This document shows, in pieces, positions 1 through 5,869 of a stretch of 6,700 nt of DNA. The stretch covers positions 1 through 6,700 of the forward strand of contig JAYVSS010000137.1 in the NCBI GenBank assembly GCA_043775075.1, written 5' to 3'. Each line of letters begins with the position of its first letter. Position 1 is the first letter of the stretch. Under the pieces are notes generated by a model that was given only the letters and a program-made list of their open reading frames with translations, ran no database searches and was not told where the DNA came from. The position numbers were made by a program, and so were the translations under genes. The stretch comes from JANLQX01 sp043775075 (lineage in GTDB: Bacteria > Actinomycetota > Acidimicrobiia > Acidimicrobiales > JANYDT01).

Positions 1-2775
1 CCGAGCCGCTGCCTCCAGGTCGGCGCTGGAGATTCCGCTCGCCACGGTGATGACGGTTTTGACCTTGCCATTGATCTGCACGGGGACATCGACGGTGTCG
101 CTCACCAGGTACTGCGCATCGGCCGCCGGAAAAGGGGCACGGATGAGCGATTGCTCGTGACCGAGCAACGACCAGAGTTCCTCGGCCAAATGCGGAGCGA
201 AAGGGGCGAGCATCAACACCAACGGCTCGGCCAGTGCGCGTGGCGATCCCTCGGGATAGGTCGAGGTGAGGTGATTGGTGAGTTCGGTCAACCGGGCGAT
301 CGGGGTGTTGACGCGAAGATGATCCATCGATCCGCGAACCGCGTCGATGGTGTGATGAAGGACGGAAAGATCAGCGCGCGTGGGTTCGGCGTTCGTCACG
401 CGGACCTGTCCCCCGTCTTCTTTCACGACCACTCGCCAGATGCGCTGCAGCAACCGCATGGCTCCAGGTACAGCACGGGTATCCCACGGTTTGGATTGCT
501 CGAGCGGACCCATCGACATTTCGTAGACCCGCAAGGTGTCAGCCCCGTAGGCCTCGTACATATCGTCCGGCGTCACCATGTTTTTCAGGCTCTTACCGAT
601 CTTGCCGAACTCACGGGTGACCTGTTCGCCTTCATATGTATACGTACCGTTGCCTTCGACGACCTCGCTGGCTTCCACGTAGACCCCGCGTTCGTTTTTG
701 TAGGCGTAGGCCTGGATGTACCCCTGGTTAAACAGCCGGGCAAACGGTTCCGGCGTGTCGACATCGCCGAGGTCGAACAGAACCTTGTGCCAAAAACGGC
801 TGTAGAGCAGGTGGAGTACGGCGTGCTCCACCCCGCCCACGTAGAGATCAACGCCCCGGTCACCCATCCAGTACTGCGAGTTCTCGGTAGTGATCCCCTC
901 GACGAACGTGGGATCGATATAGCGGAGGTAATACGTGCACGAACCAGCCCACTGCGGCATCACGTTGGTTTCGCGAACGTACGTACGCGTACCTTCGCCT
1001 CGACCGAGGTCAAGAGTCACGTTCTTCCACTCGGTCAAACGATCGAGCGGCCGCTCCGGTTCCGACGATTCATCGTTGACATCAAACGTGCGCGGGGTGA
1101 ATTGGTCGGTGTCCGGCAGATCGACTGGCAGCATGGCCTCGGGCACGCCAATCGGTCCGATCTCGTCGTACACGATGGGAAACGGCTCGCCCCAATAGCG
1201 TTGGCGACTGAACAACCAATCGCGCAGCCTGGTGTTGACGGTCCCGTGACCGTGGCCGTTCAATTCCAACCAGGCGTTCACTGCAGCAATGCCGTCTGCT
1301 TTCCCCAGCCCGTTGATGTTCAACGTCTCGTTGGCGCTAGCCACGGCGGCGCCATCACCGGTATAGGCCGCCGGCCATAGTGAACAGTCGAGCGTTGGCT
1401 CCATTCGGTGACCGTCAAACCACTCTCTCGGCGGTTCGATGGTGGCGATGATCGGTAGGTCATACGCCCGGGCGAATTCAAAATCTCGTTGATCGCCGGA
1501 CGGAACGGCCATGATGGCGCCAGTGCCGTAGCCCATGAGGACGTAGTCGGCGATGAAAACCGGGATCTTGGCGTTGTTTACCGGATTGACGGCGAACGAC
1601 CCGATGAAGACGCCGGACTTTTCCTTGGTTTCGGCTTGGCGGTCGATCTGGCTCTTGGCCGCGGCATTTCGCTGGTACTTAGCGACTGCGTCGGCGCATT
1701 CCGCAATGGTAAGCGCGCCCACCATCGGATGTTCGGGCGAGAGCACCATGAACGTGGCACCGAACAACGTGTCCGGCCGCGTGGTGAACACGTCGATTGA
1801 TCCAACACCGCCGTCCACGGCGAACGTGACCCGCGCGCCGAAGGAGCGGCCGATCCAGTTGCGCTGCATGAGGCGAACGGGCTCGGGCCAGTCGACCAGA
1901 TCGAGATCGTCGACAAGGCGCTCGGAATATGCGGTGATCCGCATCAGCCACTGGCGCATTGATCGCTTGAAAACAGGAAAGTTTCCGCGATCGGAACGAC
2001 CGTCCGCGGTAACTTCCTCGTTAGCCACGATCGTGCCCAGGCCGGGGCACCAGTTGACCGCGACATCGTCGATATAAACGAGCCGTTGTGAATCAATAAG
2101 CGCGCGTCGCTCTGCGGTTTCCAACTGGGGCCACGTCCGGCCATCGGGCAAACTCCGAGAACCATCTGTGTACTGAGCAATGAGTTCGTCGATCGGGCGG
2201 GCCGCCCCGAGTCCGCCGAGCCGGTTCGTGGCATGGGGATCAAACCACGCGTTAAAGATCTTCAGGAAGATACGTTGCGTGAACTCCAGGAACTCGCGGT
2301 CCGTGGTGGACACACTGCGGCGGGGATCGTGACCGAGCCCAAGGCGACGCAACTGACGCCGCATGTTCGCCACGTTGGCCTCGGTGTTGATGCGCGGGTG
2401 TTGACCGGTCGCTACGGCATGCTGCTCCGCCGGCAGCCCATACGCGTCGTACCCCATGGTGTGGAGCACGTTGTGGCCGGTCATGCGCTTGAACCGGGCA
2501 AAGACGTCCGTGGCGATGTACCCCAACGGATGACCCACGTGGAGACCAGCGCCGGACGGATACGGGAACATGTCCATCACGAACATCTTCGGGAGACCTT
2601 TGACTTCGTCGAAACCTTCGGAGAGCGGCCCGCTCGGGTTTGGTGTGTGGAAGGTGCCCTCATCATCCCACCGGTCCTGCCAGCGCCGCTCGATCTCGGC
2701 GGCGAGGGACGCGCTGTAGCGGTGCGTCGGCAGGCCCGTCGACGTTAAGGAGGAGGTTGCATCGGCGTCAGACAT
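1..2775 (-). CDS. leuS: Leucyl-tRNA synthetase (class I), C-terminal end cut by the window edge
   Basis: Charges tRNA-Leu with leucine in the cytoplasm and hydrolyses mischarged tRNA. I followed the frame by eye through 925 codons and saw no stop or frameshift. The class I HIGH-type motif is H79-V-G-H82, in the context PYPSGAGLHVGH. The CP1 editing domain carries T331-T-R-P-D-T336 and the Asp-containing AVPSGDQRD segment (D428). The catalytic fold resumes at WLFSRQRYWGEPFP. The KMSKS loop reads K725-I-G-K-S729 followed by LKN, the form I recall from mycobacterial LeuRS. The anticodon-binding part contains LAPFAPHLAEELW, and the visible end has the C-terminal domain (VPVQINGKVK). Actinobacterial LeuRS is about 950-970 residues, so about 30 residues lie outside. 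The ATG at 2775 is chosen because it leaves 18 residues before the conserved RYSASLAAEIE and has a TANNNT box 8 bases upstream. In-frame ATGs at 2829 and 2850 are possible longer starts. No Shine-Dalgarno precedes any of them. It is divergent from map. Confidence 0.97.
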   Translation of the reverse strand, partial: MSDADATSSLTSTGLPTHRYSASLAAEIERRWQDRWDDEGTFHTPNPSGPLSEGFDEVKGLPKMFVMDMFPYPSGAGLHVGHPLGYIATDVFARFKRMTGHNVLHTMGYDAYGLPAEQHAVATGQHPRINTEANVANMRRQLRRLGLGHDPRRSVSTTDREFLEFTQRIFLKIFNAWFDPHATNRLGGLGAARPIDELIAQYTDGSRSLPDGRTWPQLETAERRALIDSQRLVYIDDVAVNWCPGLGTIVANEEVTADGRSDRGNFPVFKRSMRQWLMRITAYSERLVDDLDLVDWPEPVRLMQRNWIGRSFGARVTFAVDGGVGSIDVFTTRPDTLFGATFMVLSPEHPMVGALTIAECADAVAKYQRNAAAKSQIDRQAETKEKSGVFIGSFAVNPVNNAKIPVFIADYVLMGYGTGAIMAVPSGDQRDFEFARAYDLPIIATIEPPREWFDGHRMEPTLDCSLWPAAYTGDGAAVASANETLNINGLGKADGIAAVNAWLELNGHGHGTVNTRLRDWLFSRQRYWGEPFPIVYDEIGPIGVPEAMLPVDLPDTDQFTPRTFDVNDESSEPERPLDRLTEWKNVTLDLGRGEGTRTYVRETNVMPQWAGSCTYYLRYIDPTFVEGITTENSQYWMGDRGVDLYVGGVEHAVLHLLYSRFWHKVLFDLGDVDTPEPFARLFNQGYIQAYAYKNERGVYVEASEVVEGNGTYTYEGEQVTREFGKIGKSLKNMVTPDDMYEAYGADTLRVYEMSMGPLEQSKPWDTRAVPGAMRLLQRIWRVVVKEDGGQVRVTNAEPTRADLSVLHHTIDAVRGSMDHLRVNTPIARLTELTNHLTSTYPEGSPRALAEPLVLMLAPFAPHLAEELWSLLGHEQSLIRAPFPAADAQYLVSDTVDVPVQINGKVKTVITVASGISSADLEAAAR

Positions 2776-2783
2776 GGCCAAGG

Positions 2784-2789
2784 AGGCTA
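2784..2789 (-). promoter_or_regulatory. Possible -10 box of leuS (TAGCCT)
   Basis: On the minus strand TAGCCT fits TANNNT and ends 8 bases before the leuS ATG, which would give an almost leaderless mRNA. That agrees with the lack of a Shine-Dalgarno; the bases just before the ATG are CCTCCTT, the reverse of what a ribosome site would need. No convincing -35 hexamer is visible. This is inferred by analogy with the better-spaced boxes at 4029, 4524 and 6365. Confidence 0.35.
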
Positions 2790-2795
2790 CAAGCG

Positions 2796-2815
2796 GCCCC
2801 GCTCGGTCCCGGGGC
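2796..2815. repeat. Inverted repeat just upstream of leuS
   Basis: GCCCC at 2796-2800 and GGGGC at 2811-2815 form 5-bp arms around a 10-base loop. They lie 7 to 26 bases upstream of the putative leuS -10 box, in the -35 region. It could be an operator or a hairpin in a longer leuS leader. In G+C-rich DNA it could also be chance. Confidence 0.3.
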
Positions 2816-2863
2816 GATTCTTCTGCCATCGGCGTCGACACCGTCCCCATCTCGCGCTGATTC

Positions 2864-2962
2864 CACCCCACCTCGCCCCGAAACGCACTCCGAGCGACGA
2901 TGCGAGACCGAGGTGGGGCGCCACTCACCTGAGGTGGGGCAAAACGGGGACGAGGTGGACGG
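2864..2962. repeat. Cluster of GAGGTGG repeats in the leuS-map divergent region
   Basis: Three direct copies start at 2909 (CGAGGTGGGGCG), 2930 (TGAGGTGGGGCA) and 2951 (CGAGGTGGACGG, degenerate), each exactly 21 bases apart. A fourth copy in opposite orientation (CACCCCACCTCG) lies at 2864-2875. The 2930 copy also sits in a short palindrome, CACCTGAGGTG, at 2926-2936. Copies two helical turns apart between divergent genes look like binding sites for an oligomeric regulator. Alternatively, in a leuS leader transcript the 2864-2875 segment could pair with either the 2909 or the 2930 copy, giving two competing stems. I do not recognise the motif as that of a known regulator. Confidence 0.6.
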
Positions 2963-2998
2963 ACGACGCGAGAGCACCCGGCCCGGCTCAGGCGGTCG

Positions 2999-3004
2999 TA
3001 ACAT
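2999..3004 (+). promoter_or_regulatory. Possible -10 box of map (TAACAT)
   Basis: TAACAT fits TANNNT and ends 14 bases before the map ATG, so the leader would be about 8 bases with no room for a Shine-Dalgarno; none is seen. No matching -35 is visible. The spacing is longer than at the other genes here, so this is weaker. Confidence 0.3.
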
Positions 3005-3018
3005 GAACGCACTGCGCT

Positions 3019-3996
3019 ATGACGACGATTACCCGACCCCCGATCCTCCCGAAATCCAATGACGCCTGCTGGTGTGGGAGCGGGCGCAAGTTCAAGCGCT
3101 GCCACAAGGCATCGGCCAACGCCATCGTCGTCACCGAACCGTCCGTTCTTCCCGGAGTGGTTTCGCCTCGACGCCCCGTGCCAACCGCCATTGTTGCCCC
3201 TGACTATGTGGCCAACGGCGGCAAGCCAAAGAAGACCAACGTCTCGATTATCAAGACGCCCGAAACCATCGCCAGCATGCGCATCGCCGGTCGGGCCGTG
3301 GCCCAGGTGCTACAGGAGCTCGGGCAATACGTACAGGTCGGGGTAACGACCGATGAGATCGATGCCCGAGCCCACGAGTTGTATATCGCCAAGGGCGGGT
3401 ATCCAAGCTGCGTTGGCTACGGCGTGCCGAACTACATCAAAAGCGTCTGCACCTCGGTAAACGAAGTGATCTGCCACGGGATTCCGGACAGTCGACCGTT
3501 GCAGGATGGCGACATTGTGAACGTGGACGCCACGATCTTCCTGAATGGCGTTCACGGAGATTCGAGCGTGATGTTCGGGGTGGGCAACGTGGATGAGGCA
3601 TCGCAACAACTCATGCGCGTCACCAAGGAATGCATGGAGTTGGGCATCGACGCGGTGAAACCTGGGCGAGCCATCAACGTCATCGGCCAGGCGATTGAGG
3701 CCCACGCCAGCCGTTACGGGTACGGAGTAGTACGCGCGTTCGTCGGCCATGGCATCGGCGAGGTGTTTCATATGGCGCCCAATGTTCCGCACTATTTCGA
3801 CCGCAATGCTCGTATCGTCATGCAGCCAGGTATGACGTTCACCATCGAACCGATGATCACGATGAGCGGGTCAACGGACTACGACCTGTGGGACGACGAT
3901 TGGACTGCCGTCACCGAGGACCTTTCACGGACGGCCCAGTGGGAGCACACGATCCTCGTGACCGACACCGGTTGCGAGATCTTGACCCTTCCGTAG
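3019..3996 (+). CDS. map: Type I methionine aminopeptidase with N-terminal SEC-C zinc motif
   Basis: Removes the initiator methionine from nascent proteins in the cytoplasm; a dinuclear metal peptidase of the M24 'pita-bread' fold. The metal and catalytic residues are all present: H153 (ICHGIP), D170 (VNVDAT), D181 (HGDSS), H244 (VGHGIGEVFH, with H251), E277 (FTIEPM) and E309 (QWEHTI). The fold covers about residues 76-325. The first 75 residues are an extension not found in the 264-residue E. coli enzyme. It carries a SEC-C zinc motif, C17-W-C19-G-S-G...C28-H29, then a Pro/Val-rich linker. Such motifs occur on SecA and, as I recall, on some bacterial aminopeptidases such as the chlamydial one, where they may help dock to partners. 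The start is fixed: an in-frame TGA lies at 3004-3006 and 3019 is the first ATG after it. It is divergent from leuS. The next gene begins 44 bases after its stop. Confidence 0.96.
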   Translation: MTTITRPPILPKSNDACWCGSGRKFKRCHKASANAIVVTEPSVLPGVVSPRRPVPTAIVAPDYVANGGKPKKTNVSIIKTPETIASMRIAGRAVAQVLQELGQYVQVGVTTDEIDARAHELYIAKGGYPSCVGYGVPNYIKSVCTSVNEVICHGIPDSRPLQDGDIVNVDATIFLNGVHGDSSVMFGVGNVDEASQQLMRVTKECMELGIDAVKPGRAINVIGQAIEAHASRYGYGVVRAFVGHGIGEVFHMAPNVPHYFDRNARIVMQPGMTFTIEPMITMSGSTDYDLWDDDWTAVTEDLSRTAQWEHTILVTDTGCEILTLP

Positions 3997-4028
3997 AGTT
4001 GCGGTCCGATCCGACGTTGGGCGAGGCG

Positions 4029-4034
4029 TAGAGT
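4029..4034 (+). promoter_or_regulatory. -10 box for a leaderless mRNA (TAGAGT), Dabb gene
   Basis: TAGAGT fits TANNNT and is followed by exactly six bases before the ATG at 4041, which places the expected transcription start on the start codon. No Shine-Dalgarno is seen. A second CGTAGAGT copy lies at 3992-3999 over the map stop codon. No clear -35 is visible. Confidence 0.5.
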
Positions 4035-4040
4035 GCGCTC

Positions 4041-4343
4041 ATGTTCAACCATGTCGTCTTGTTGAAATTCGCTACTGACACGCCGGCCGAGACCGTCTCG
4101 ACGTTCACCGACGCATTGCGCGCTCTCCCGGCGTCGATTCCTGAGATTCGTTCGTACTCCGTCGGATCGGGCGTCAACGACGGCAATTGGAGCTTCGGTA
4201 TTGCCTCGGCGTTCGACTCGCCTGAGGGTTGGGCCACCTACGACACCCACCCCGTGCACAACGAAGCGCGGGCGATCATCGCGTCCCACATCACGGACCG
4301 TTCGGCCGCCCAGTTCTGGGACAACTCGGCGTCGCAGCACTGA
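4041..4343 (+). CDS. Dabb-family (stress-responsive alpha/beta barrel) small protein
   Basis: A 100-residue protein that is essentially one Dabb domain, a dimeric alpha+beta (ferredoxin-like) barrel. It begins with the typical edge strand FNHVVLLKF (residues 2-10). The middle helix is rich in Ala and Leu (TDALRALPASIPEI), followed by strands around Y39-V41 and W50-F58. The family's conserved patch is Y67-D-T-H-P-V-H73-N-E near the C-terminus, followed by the helix ending in FWD. Members bind small molecules or act as minor enzymes, but most bacterial ones have no known reaction, and none can be assigned here. There is no signal peptide or membrane segment. It follows map by 44 bases on the same strand and may have its own promoter (box at 4029). 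It ends 47 bases before the tRNA gene. Confidence 0.85.
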   Translation: MFNHVVLLKFATDTPAETVSTFTDALRALPASIPEIRSYSVGSGVNDGNWSFGIASAFDSPEGWATYDTHPVHNEARAIIASHITDRSAAQFWDNSASQH

Positions 4344-4369
4344 TTCGTCTGCCAATGACGGTGTCCCCG

Positions 4370-4378
4370 TGCTAAGTT
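4370..4378 (+). promoter_or_regulatory. Possible extended -10 promoter of tRNA-Ala
   Basis: TGC-TAAGTT matches an extended -10 (TGN-TANNNT) and ends 12 bases before the mature tRNA, so transcription would start near 4385. A weak -35 candidate, CTGCCA at 4349-4354, lies 18 bases upstream. No other good promoter is seen between the Dabb stop and the tRNA. Confidence 0.4.
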
Positions 4379-4380
4379 CT

Positions 4381-4390
4381 GCCCCGCTTC

Positions 4391-4395
<5 letters not shown>
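4381..4395 (+). other. Hairpin overlapping the 5' end of tRNA-Ala
   Basis: GCCCCGCTTCGGGGC can fold as a stem of five to six G/C pairs in which the leader GCCCC pairs with GGGGC, the first five bases of the tRNA acceptor strand. If transcripts start before 4381, this stem would compete with the cloverleaf. If they start near 4385, most of it is lost. It may be only a by-product of the G-rich acceptor. Confidence 0.4.
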
Positions 4396-4463
<68 letters not shown>

Positions 4464-4474
4464 CCCCGAATAGC

Positions 4475-4503
4475 CCGGTCTGGCGAAAGCCACGGCCGGA
4501 TTT
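4475..4503 (+). terminator. Terminator-like hairpin after tRNA-Ala
   Basis: A 10-bp stem spans 4475-4499, closed by a GAAA tetraloop at 4485-4488. The top stem is TGGC/GCCA and the lower stem is CCGGTC/GGCCGG with one G:U pair, with C4493 bulged between them. It is followed by ATTTCGTGCTT, a weak T tract. The position directly after the tRNA and before an independent promoter supports termination. Confidence 0.65.
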
Positions 4504-4523
4504 CGTGCTTCTCAGACCGTAGA

Positions 4524-4529
4524 TAACGT
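4524..4529 (+). promoter_or_regulatory. -10 box for a leaderless mRNA (TAACGT), PPOX-family gene
   Basis: TAACGT fits TANNNT and is followed by exactly six bases before the ATG at 4536. There is no Shine-Dalgarno in the preceding 25 bases. The -35 region reads TTTCGT at best. Confidence 0.5.
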
Positions 4530-4535
4530 GGCGTT

Positions 4536-5006
4536 ATGTCCAGCTGGCACGCCTTCGCCCTCGACTCCCCCGAGTTCGCCGCCATCGCTGAGGCGGCGTT
4601 CGACGCCCACCTGCACCACGTTCTCGCTACCGTCCGGGCCGACGGATCGCCTCGGGTAAGTGGTACCGAGGTCCACGTCGTCTCCGGTCAACTGTGGCTG
4701 GGGATGATGCCCGGGTCGGCCAAGCTCGCCGACGTCGCTCGTGATTCACGCATCGCCCTTCATGCCGCTCCGATCGATACGGCTCTCCTTGTGGGCGACA
4801 TCAAGGTCAGCGGAAACGCCATGACGGCCGATGATCCGTCGCCGTTCCTGGACTTCCTTCGCCAACATTCAGGCCAAGAGCCGCCGGCCGGCGCGATGCT
4901 CATCGTCGACCTCACCGAAGTCGTGAGGACTGCCGTGAATGGCGACGAGTTGCTGATTGAAACGTGGAGACCCTCCAGCGGAACGAGCCTCGCTCGCCGT
5001 CGCTAG
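4536..5006 (+). CDS. Flavin split-barrel protein, pyridoxamine 5'-phosphate oxidase family
   Basis: A 156-residue cytoplasmic protein with the FMN/F420-binding split-barrel pattern. Strands one and two are HVLATVRADGSPRVSGTEV (28-46). Then comes LWLGMMPGSAKLADVARD (53-70), where the family puts its phosphate-binding Ser/Lys segment, followed by a third strand RIALH (72-76). Next are KVSGNA (90-95) and a C-terminal strand ending DELLIETWRP (137-146). Relatives include F420- or FMN-dependent reductases and oxidases and heme-binding members. The substrate and cofactor cannot be told from this sequence, and it is too divergent to call a true PdxH. The start has a leaderless-type promoter. The stop is 32 bases before the AlaX gene on the same strand, so the two may be co-transcribed. 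Confidence 0.85.
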   Translation: MSSWHAFALDSPEFAAIAEAAFDAHLHHVLATVRADGSPRVSGTEVHVVSGQLWLGMMPGSAKLADVARDSRIALHAAPIDTALLVGDIKVSGNAMTADDPSPFLDFLRQHSGQEPPAGAMLIVDLTEVVRTAVNGDELLIETWRPSSGTSLARRR

Positions 5007-5016
5007 AACCACCAGC

Positions 5017-5023
5017 AAAGGAG
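5017..5023 (+). promoter_or_regulatory. Shine-Dalgarno-like AAAGGAG upstream of AlaX gene
   Basis: AAAGGAG is the best ribosome-site match before any start here, but it lies 15 bases before the ATG at 5039, longer than the usual 5-10. An in-frame TGA at 5024-5026 rules out an earlier start. Its presence fits translation of AlaX from a shared mRNA with the upstream gene rather than from a leaderless one. Confidence 0.4.
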
Positions 5024-5038
5024 TGAGCGCGCCTAAGA

Positions 5039-5785
5039 ATGAACGGTATGTGTGAGATACCCGCGACAGAACTGAGCTACCTCGTGGACGCCTACGTCAG
5101 CATCGAGAGTGCAACCGTCGTCGCCGTGAAGACGACCGAGACAAATCAGTACGCCGTCGCCCTCGATCGCACAATTCTGTATCCGACCGGTGGCGGACAG
5201 CCACACGACCGAGGAACGATGGATGGCACAGAGGTTGTTGATGTAACAAAAGTCGGAACGGTTGTGTGGCACCTCTTGGTCGCAGGCGCTGTCGCTCCCG
5301 CCGTGGGCTCGTCAGTGGAGATACTCGTGAACTGGCCCCGTCGACACGAATTGATGCGTACGCATACGGCTCTGCACGTGCTGTGCGGAGTCGTTTGGAA
5401 TCGTTGGGGCGTCGCCGTGACCGGGGGCAACATGGAGCCACTAAGCGCGCGTATGGACTTTGCGTTTGATCCTCTCCCGGTTGGATTCGCCGAAGAGATC
5501 GAATCACTGGTGAACGCCGAGCTCGACGCCGACCGGCCAATCGAGATTGGATTTCTTCCCCACGCCGCGGCCCAGACCGACCCCGAACTGATCCGGACCA
5601 AGGTCAACATGATCCCGGCGTCGGTCACGCAAATTCGCGTCGTGGATATCGTCGGCCTTGACCGCCAGGCCGACGGCGGCACCCATGTGGCGTCGACAAA
5701 AGAGGTCGGTCGGCTGCGCGTCGGCAAGATCGAATCGAAGGGCAAAGGCAACAAGCGATTGCGCGTGACGATCCTCGACGCCTAA
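5039..5785 (+). CDS. alaX: AlaX-type alanyl-tRNA editing protein
   Basis: A free-standing relative of the alanyl-tRNA synthetase editing domain. The family hydrolyses Ser- or Gly-tRNA-Ala in trans, preventing Ala-to-Ser/Gly misincorporation. In order: the Gly-rich motif YPTGGGQPHDRG (48-59) of the AlaRS-like N-terminal barrel; the first zinc motif H109-T-A-L-H113 in RRHELMRTHTALHVL; then the second motif Q210-A-D-G-G-T-H216 followed by VASTKEVG. In AlaRS and many AlaX proteins the second motif is CGGTH; here Asp212 replaces the Cys, a variant I recall from other AlaX proteins. At 248 residues it is longer than the minimal AlaX-S (about 160) and nearer AlaX-M. No aminoacylation domain is present. 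M4 (5048) is a possible alternative start. It lies 32 bases after the PPOX-family gene, near tRNA-Ala(GGC), and is followed by a hairpin. Confidence 0.93.
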   Translation: MNGMCEIPATELSYLVDAYVSIESATVVAVKTTETNQYAVALDRTILYPTGGGQPHDRGTMDGTEVVDVTKVGTVVWHLLVAGAVAPAVGSSVEILVNWPRRHELMRTHTALHVLCGVVWNRWGVAVTGGNMEPLSARMDFAFDPLPVGFAEEIESLVNAELDADRPIEIGFLPHAAAQTDPELIRTKVNMIPASVTQIRVVDIVGLDRQADGGTHVASTKEVGRLRVGKIESKGKGNKRLRVTILDA

Positions 5786-5792
5786 CTCAGTC

Positions 5793-5810
5793 GGCGGTTC
5801 CGAAACCGCC
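5793..5810. terminator. Hairpin between convergent genes, probable bidirectional terminator
   Basis: A perfect 7-bp stem, GGCGGTT/AACCGCC, with loop CCGA. It starts 7 bases after the AlaX stop and lies 59 bases beyond the stop of the convergent XRE gene. There is no T tract on either side, as is common for actinobacterial terminators. Being symmetrical, it can serve both strands. Confidence 0.65.
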
Positions 5811-5869
5811 ATTCCGGGTCAGGCGTCAAGAGCGCCGTGCCCTGCCCCTACAGCTCGGTTGGGATTCCG

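Noticed and set aside
151..1380. A 409-codon plus-strand open frame opposite leuS.
   Set aside because: It is the exact antisense of well-conserved LeuRS codons and its translation has no recognisable domain.
2747..2860. Strong plus-strand Shine-Dalgarno (AAGGAGGAGG) followed by a 28-codon ORF from the ATG at 2774.
   Set aside because: The spacing of 17 bases is too long, the ORF is antisense to the leuS start, and the purine run is explained by leuS Ser/Leu codons on the other strand.
2835..2870. On the minus strand a GGGGTGGAATCAGCGCG stretch upstream of leuS resembles the T-box GGTGGNACCGCG sequence.
   Set aside because: It has extra bases inside the core, I found no specifier stem with a Leu codon or matching antiterminator, and leuS appears to be nearly leaderless.
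2909..2960. G-rich run in the leuS-map region as a G-quadruplex.
   Set aside because: There are only three GGGG tracts, with one loop much longer than usual; the last tract is GG.
2640..3062. Open frame of 140 codons on the plus strand across the leuS-map intergenic region.
   Set aside because: It is antisense to the leuS N-terminus, its Arg/Pro/Ser-rich translation looks like a G+C-driven shadow, and it overlaps the map start.
3879..4355. A 158-codon minus-strand open frame across the end of map and the Dabb gene.
   Set aside because: It is antisense to two well-supported genes, and the translation is Arg/Val-rich without family features.
5097..5812. Several minus-strand open frames opposite alaX.
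   Set aside because: All are shadows of the alaX reading frame, which has clear family motifs.
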